Assembly (NCBI GenBank): GCA_023394215.1
Contig: JAEXBH010000136.1
Location: 1-9,255 of the forward strand
DNA length: 9,255 nt
Direction of reading: 5' to 3'
Origin: Bacillota bacterium
Lineage (GTDB): Bacteria > Bacillota > Clostridia > Tissierellales > Peptoniphilaceae
Shown here: in pieces, positions 7,801-9,255 of the stretch
How the letters are laid out: every line of letters starts with the position of its first letter
Numbering within the stretch: the first letter of the stretch is position 1
Made by a program: the position numbers and the translations under genes
The notes under the pieces: model-generated
What the model was told of the DNA's origin: nothing
Database searches by the model: none
What the model saw: the letters and a program-made list of their open reading frames with translations, nothing else

Positions 7801-7874
7801 CCCACTATTATCATTAATACTAAAAATATAAGGGCTATGATTTGAAACCCTCTTTTGAATATATTTTTTACCAT
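4821..7874 (-). CDS. Bifunctional class A penicillin-binding protein (PBP1A family)
   Basis: This membrane-anchored enzyme polymerises lipid II into glycan strands and cross-links the stem peptides outside the membrane. A short basic N-terminus precedes one membrane helix (about 10-35). The GT51 domain has IEDERFESHKGID with catalytic E97, GGSTITQQLVKN (128-139), and KINEIYLALE with the second glutamate at E154. The 57-residue spacing equals that of E. coli PBP1b (E233/E290). A linker of about 150 residues contains three related Y-[ST]-[IL] repeats. The transpeptidase domain has SAIK (nucleophile S550, K553), STN (606-608) and KTGTS (749-753). After residue 920 come four 11-12-residue Thr/Asp-Gly repeats and a Gly/Ser/Asn-rich tail. 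At 1017 residues it is longer than many class A PBPs (about 700-900), mainly from the linker and tail. AAGGAGG (minus strand, 7879-7885) sits four bases before the start. The gene has its own promoter and terminator and diverges from hflX. Confidence 0.97.
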   Translation of the reverse strand: MVKNIFKRGFQIIALIFLVLMIIVGIVGAMLGISFVKIMEAAPKINPKTILLDLNENSKIVDQNNNVIDSLATNEYRELVKISEVPKALKDAFISIEDERFESHKGIDLIGIGKSFLDNLSAGDIVRGGSTITQQLVKNVYLTDEVKWERKINEIYLALEVEKALTKDEILEAYMNRVYLGQHAYGVKVAAYTYFSKDVKDLSIAECATIAGIAQAPSSFSLFYSYYPGFVPEGAKELGTFYVSGEKFIAVLNEAARERASIVLYKMHKLGKITDEEYEKASKEDVFAAIKPGSFKKKEYSNHIADLIKQQTAKAIMESQKMSEAEAYNLMYTGGLTIKTTIDWDMQKKLEETYDNFSNFFRNTTENGGPILASLNLDEYGDIVDVNSNKVYYKKENLINDAGNYYVPKGFYSLSDKGDLTIKSSRFYLNGDYIVVKNYYTINDQNNLVTYRTGNINIPTDYTKAIEGGFTIKSSYLEKQKDFYSIDKGQNLVINNKYYTYETIGTIQPQSSTMIVDNKSGEIKAMVAARGQSEDDTIDRATNFNRSPASAIKPLVVYTPALENGYTLASGLDDTPYDLLEGTPWPINVYGSYLGMLNLKTAIMNSTNTTAVKVLNDIGINKGVEYLERFGIINSKDPENDNFITRKEDSKNNDENVSLALGGMSYGLTVYDMVQAYTAFPNNGNRKEISIISSIDSEKLGNIYTNPKKDIKVMSPQTAFLMNVAMTDTVNQDYMSGAWNDLGIQTAGKTGTSNNSKDFWFAGYNPYFTAVTWIGFDNNNIEMTGNSVQASDFYGQYANKILAGKKAASFEKPVGIVQAQVSALDGLLPTEYTSQDPRGNMIITEYFAEGTVPTEYSQTHVKVTLDKRNNLLARKDMPKWVTTEKVFITRTKPYNPGNFNGIIPDDWRYMVPTKYSDLEVKETTETKKLSDGTIITITQKINGDIITTTTKPDGSKIIETKTPDGNVTTETIAAPKKDPEKPNNGNSSSSGSGSGSNSGSGNSNSGTKPGSGNSTNP
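4824..4949 (-). other. Low-complexity Pro/Gly/Ser/Asn-rich tail of the PBP
   Basis: Residues 976-1017 of the PBP are almost entirely P, K, N, G and S, with runs such as SSSSGSGSGSNSGSG. At the DNA level this makes a patch of CCGGA/CCCGA-like words that is visibly more GC-rich than its surroundings. Disordered tails of this type are common at the C-terminus of Gram-positive class A PBPs and probably sit in the wall. Confidence 0.8.
4959..5093 (-). repeat. Four imperfect 11-12-residue repeats in the PBP C-terminal extension
   Basis: PBP residues 928-972 divide into KLSDGTIITITQ, KINGDIITTTT, KPDGSKIIETK and TPDGNVTTETI. Each unit has a lysine or threonine start, a [DN]-G turn and an alternating hydrophobic/threonine strand. 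This pattern suggests a small beta-rich repeat stack between the transpeptidase domain and the disordered tail. The repeats are recognisable at protein level and only loosely at DNA level. Confidence 0.7.
6390..6647 (-). repeat. Three degenerate repeats in the PBP interdomain linker
   Basis: PBP residues 410-495 contain GFYSLSDKGDLTI, NYYTINDQNNLVTY and DFYSIDKGQNLVIN, all fitting [FY]-Y-[ST]-[IL]-x(6-7)-L-x-[IY]. The pentapeptide TIKSS also occurs twice, at 421-425 and 471-475. The block joins the GT51 and transpeptidase domains. I read it as a repeated beta element; its function is not known to me. Confidence 0.6.
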
Positions 7875-7939
7875 ATATCCTCCTTAATTCTTTATAATGA
7901 CAGATTTTATCCGTATTATTTTAAAGCTGATTTAATATC

Positions 7940-7948
7940 ATTATAACA
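7940..7948 (-). promoter_or_regulatory. Extended -10 promoter of the PBP gene
   Basis: On the minus strand TTATGTTATAAT gives a perfect TATAAT (7940-7945) preceded by TGT (7946-7948). The -35 position has no convincing hexamer. Initiation near 7933 would give a leader of about 58 bases ahead of the strong AAGGAGG site. The rest of the leader shows no stable hairpin or riboswitch-like fold that I can see. Confidence 0.65.
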
Positions 7949-8028
7949 TAATTGAATTTTAAATAAAATATAGGGGGATACAGCTTAGTTATGAGCATTG
8001 TTCATCTATATATATGTTGAGGTAAAGT

Positions 8029-8057
8029 TTGACATTATGGTAAAATTATGCTGTATA
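8029..8057 (+). promoter_or_regulatory. Candidate upstream promoter P1 of hflX
   Basis: A perfect -35 TTGACA (8029-8034) lies 17 bases before a weak -10 TGTATA (8052-8057). TGC immediately before the -10 adds an extended element. Initiation would fall near 8064, leaving a leader of about 64 bases. The poor -10 suggests moderate strength or activator dependence. Confidence 0.5.
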
Positions 8058-8090
8058 TCGTATAAAATATAGTGAATTACAAACAATTTA

Positions 8091-8099
8091 TGCTAAAAT
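8091..8099 (+). promoter_or_regulatory. Candidate downstream promoter P2 of hflX
   Basis: TGC plus TAAAAT (8094-8099) forms an extended -10 in the context TTATGCTAAAAT, with no clear -35. Initiation near 8106 would leave only about 21 bases, just enough for the GGGAGG site at 8117-8122. The heptamer TTATGCT is shared with P1, 42 bases upstream, so the two look like tandem promoters. Confidence 0.5.
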
Positions 8100-8127
8100 A
8101 AACAAGTAGACTTATTGGGAGGATTTT

Positions 8128-9255
8128 ATGGAGGGCAAGATTAGAAATAAAGAAAAGGTTATAATAGTGCATTTGAACACAGATGCTTCTAAAGATTGTC
8201 AAGCTAAGCTTGATGAGCTTAAAGAACTTGTCAGATCCTGTCATGGTGAAGTCCTTGCCCAAGTTGTTCAAAATGCGGTTGCTGTAAATGCAACGTATTA
8301 TATAGGCAGCGGAAAAGTGGAAGAAATAAGAGATTTAGCTGAAAAGCTGGAGGCAGATACTGTTGTTTTTAACCATGAGCTTACAGGCTCTCAGATGAGA
8401 AATTTGGAGGAGCTTATAGATAAAAAGATTGTTGATAGAACCGGGCTTATACTTGATATATTTGCAAGGAGGGCAACAAGTAGTGAAGGAAAACTACAAG
8501 TAAAGCTTGCTCAACTTGAGTATAGATTACCGAGGCTTGTCGGATATAGGAAATATTTGTCGAGAGAGGGTGCCGGTATAGGTACAAGAGGACCCGGGGA
8601 ACAAAAGCTTGAAATCGACAGAAGAATTGTTCAAAGGGAGATTTCAGTTATTAAAGAAAAGCTTAAAGATCAGGATGTAAAGCGAGAGATAAAGCGAAAA
8701 AGAAGGGTAGAGGCAAGGCTTCCCATAGTATCTTTGATCGGCTATACAAATGCCGGAAAGTCGACAATACTTAATGCATTTGTTAACAGAGATGATAAAG
8801 CTGAAGGAGAAGGAAAAACTGTTTATTCTGATAACCTTTTGTTTGCGACTCTTGATGTAGCTTCAAGAGTAGTGAAATTATCAAACAAAAAGGAAATAAT
8901 TTTATCGGATACCGTAGGTTTCATATCTGATTTGCCTACAAAACTTGTGGAATCTTTCAAATCCAGTTTGGAGGAGATAGAGTATTCTGATCTGCTTCTT
9001 TTAGTTGTCGATGCGGGCAATGAAGATTATGAGATGCAGATAAGGGCAACCATGGATGTTTTGAAGGATATGAATGTAGATTCCGATAAGATAATTTATG
9101 TCTATAATAAGACTGATTTGTTAGATAAAAAGATATTTGTCGGAGAAAAGGATAAGGAATTTATTTGTATAAGTGCTAAGAAACTTGAAGATATAAACAG
9201 GCTTGATGAGCTTATAGTCAATAAGTTGTACGGAAATTATGATTATTATGATATT
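8128..9255 (+). CDS. hflX: Ribosome-associated GTPase HflX (3' end cut by the window)
   Basis: HflX is a GTPase that binds the 50S subunit and splits stalled ribosomes, for example after heat or antibiotic stress. 376 residues are visible with no stop before the edge; family members are usually about 410-430, so only the end of the C-terminal domain is missing. The N-terminal HflX domain contains YYIGSGKVEEI (57-67), FNHELTGSQMRNLEE (81-95), DRTGLILDIFARRA (103-116) and the glycine-rich GIGTRGPGEQKLEIDRR (150-166). A charged helical linker (about 167-196) follows. The GTPase domain has G1 GYTNAGKS (205-212), G2 around T241 in LFATLD, G3 DTVGF (261-265), G4 NKTD (327-330) and G5 SAK (349-351). 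ATG 8128 is set by GGGAGG (8117-8122), five bases upstream. The gene is transcribed away from the PBP gene behind two candidate promoters. Confidence 0.96.
   Translation, partial: MEGKIRNKEKVIIVHLNTDASKDCQAKLDELKELVRSCHGEVLAQVVQNAVAVNATYYIGSGKVEEIRDLAEKLEADTVVFNHELTGSQMRNLEELIDKKIVDRTGLILDIFARRATSSEGKLQVKLAQLEYRLPRLVGYRKYLSREGAGIGTRGPGEQKLEIDRRIVQREISVIKEKLKDQDVKREIKRKRRVEARLPIVSLIGYTNAGKSTILNAFVNRDDKAEGEGKTVYSDNLLFATLDVASRVVKLSNKKEIILSDTVGFISDLPTKLVESFKSSLEEIEYSDLLLLVVDAGNEDYEMQIRATMDVLKDMNVDSDKIIYVYNKTDLLDKKIFVGEKDKEFICISAKKLEDINRLDELIVNKLYGNYDYYDI

Noticed and set aside
7893..7898. Plus-strand TATAAT in the PBP leader
   Set aside because: It points toward hflX from more than 200 bases away with no -35 and no reading frame between. 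It is probably chance in AT-rich DNA.
7992..8021. Possible small leader peptide (nine codons) upstream of hflX
   Set aside because: It has no ribosome binding site at a suitable distance, and it lies upstream of both hflX promoter candidates, so it would not be in the hflX transcript.
7875..8127. Riboswitch, T-box or attenuator in the PBP-hflX intergenic region
   Set aside because: I see no specifier-like stem, T-box consensus, or hairpin with a U-tract. The region is AT-rich and explained by promoters for the two divergent genes.
1..9255. Mobile element, CRISPR array, phage or defence system
   Set aside because: No transposase, integrase, nuclease or regularly spaced repeat was found, and every sizeable open frame is accounted for by a recognised family or is antisense to one.

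Overview
The window looks like a chromosomal segment of a low-GC, anaerobic Gram-positive bacterium (Bacillota). The evidence is AT-rich DNA, heavy use of AGA/AGG and ATA codons, strong GGAGG ribosome binding sites, a clostridial-type class A penicillin-binding protein, and a coaX-dus junction of the kind seen in Clostridia. A Peptoniphilaceae/Tissierellia-like host is a guess from general resemblance; no marker here settles the genus.

Layout. (1) 3-2344, plus strand: the last codons of a probable type III pantothenate kinase (coaX) overlap the start of a tRNA-dihydrouridine synthase (dus). Four bases after dus comes a MATE-family multidrug exporter. The spacing suggests one operon. (2) 2409-2579, plus strand: a 56-residue winged-helix protein with its own candidate -10 box. 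(3) 2605-2653: a strong bidirectional terminator separates it from the convergent genes. (4) 4682 down to 2666, minus strand: an OmpR-type response regulator and a two-membrane-segment histidine kinase overlap by 14 bases, behind an extended -10 promoter. (5) 7874 down to 4821, minus strand: a 1017-residue bifunctional class A PBP (glycosyltransferase plus transpeptidase) with repetitive linker and tail, its own promoter and its own terminator. (6) 7875-8127: a divergent intergenic region carrying the PBP promoter and two tandem candidate promoters for hflX. (7) 8128-9255, plus strand: the ribosome-associated GTPase hflX, cut by the window end.

How the genes fit together. Most are housekeeping functions: CoA synthesis, tRNA modification, ribosome rescue and peptidoglycan synthesis. 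The two-component system sits directly downstream of the PBP in the same orientation, but a hairpin and a new promoter lie between them. A role in envelope-stress sensing is therefore only a positional inference.

I found no mobile element, CRISPR array, tRNA/rRNA gene, riboswitch, toxin-antitoxin pair or defence island, and no convincing undescribed multi-gene system. The points most worth a second look are the repeat architecture of the PBP linker and tail, the shared TTATGYT extended -10 element at four promoters, the tandem hflX promoters, the small winged-helix protein with a lone cysteine in its wing, and the coaX/dus overlap.
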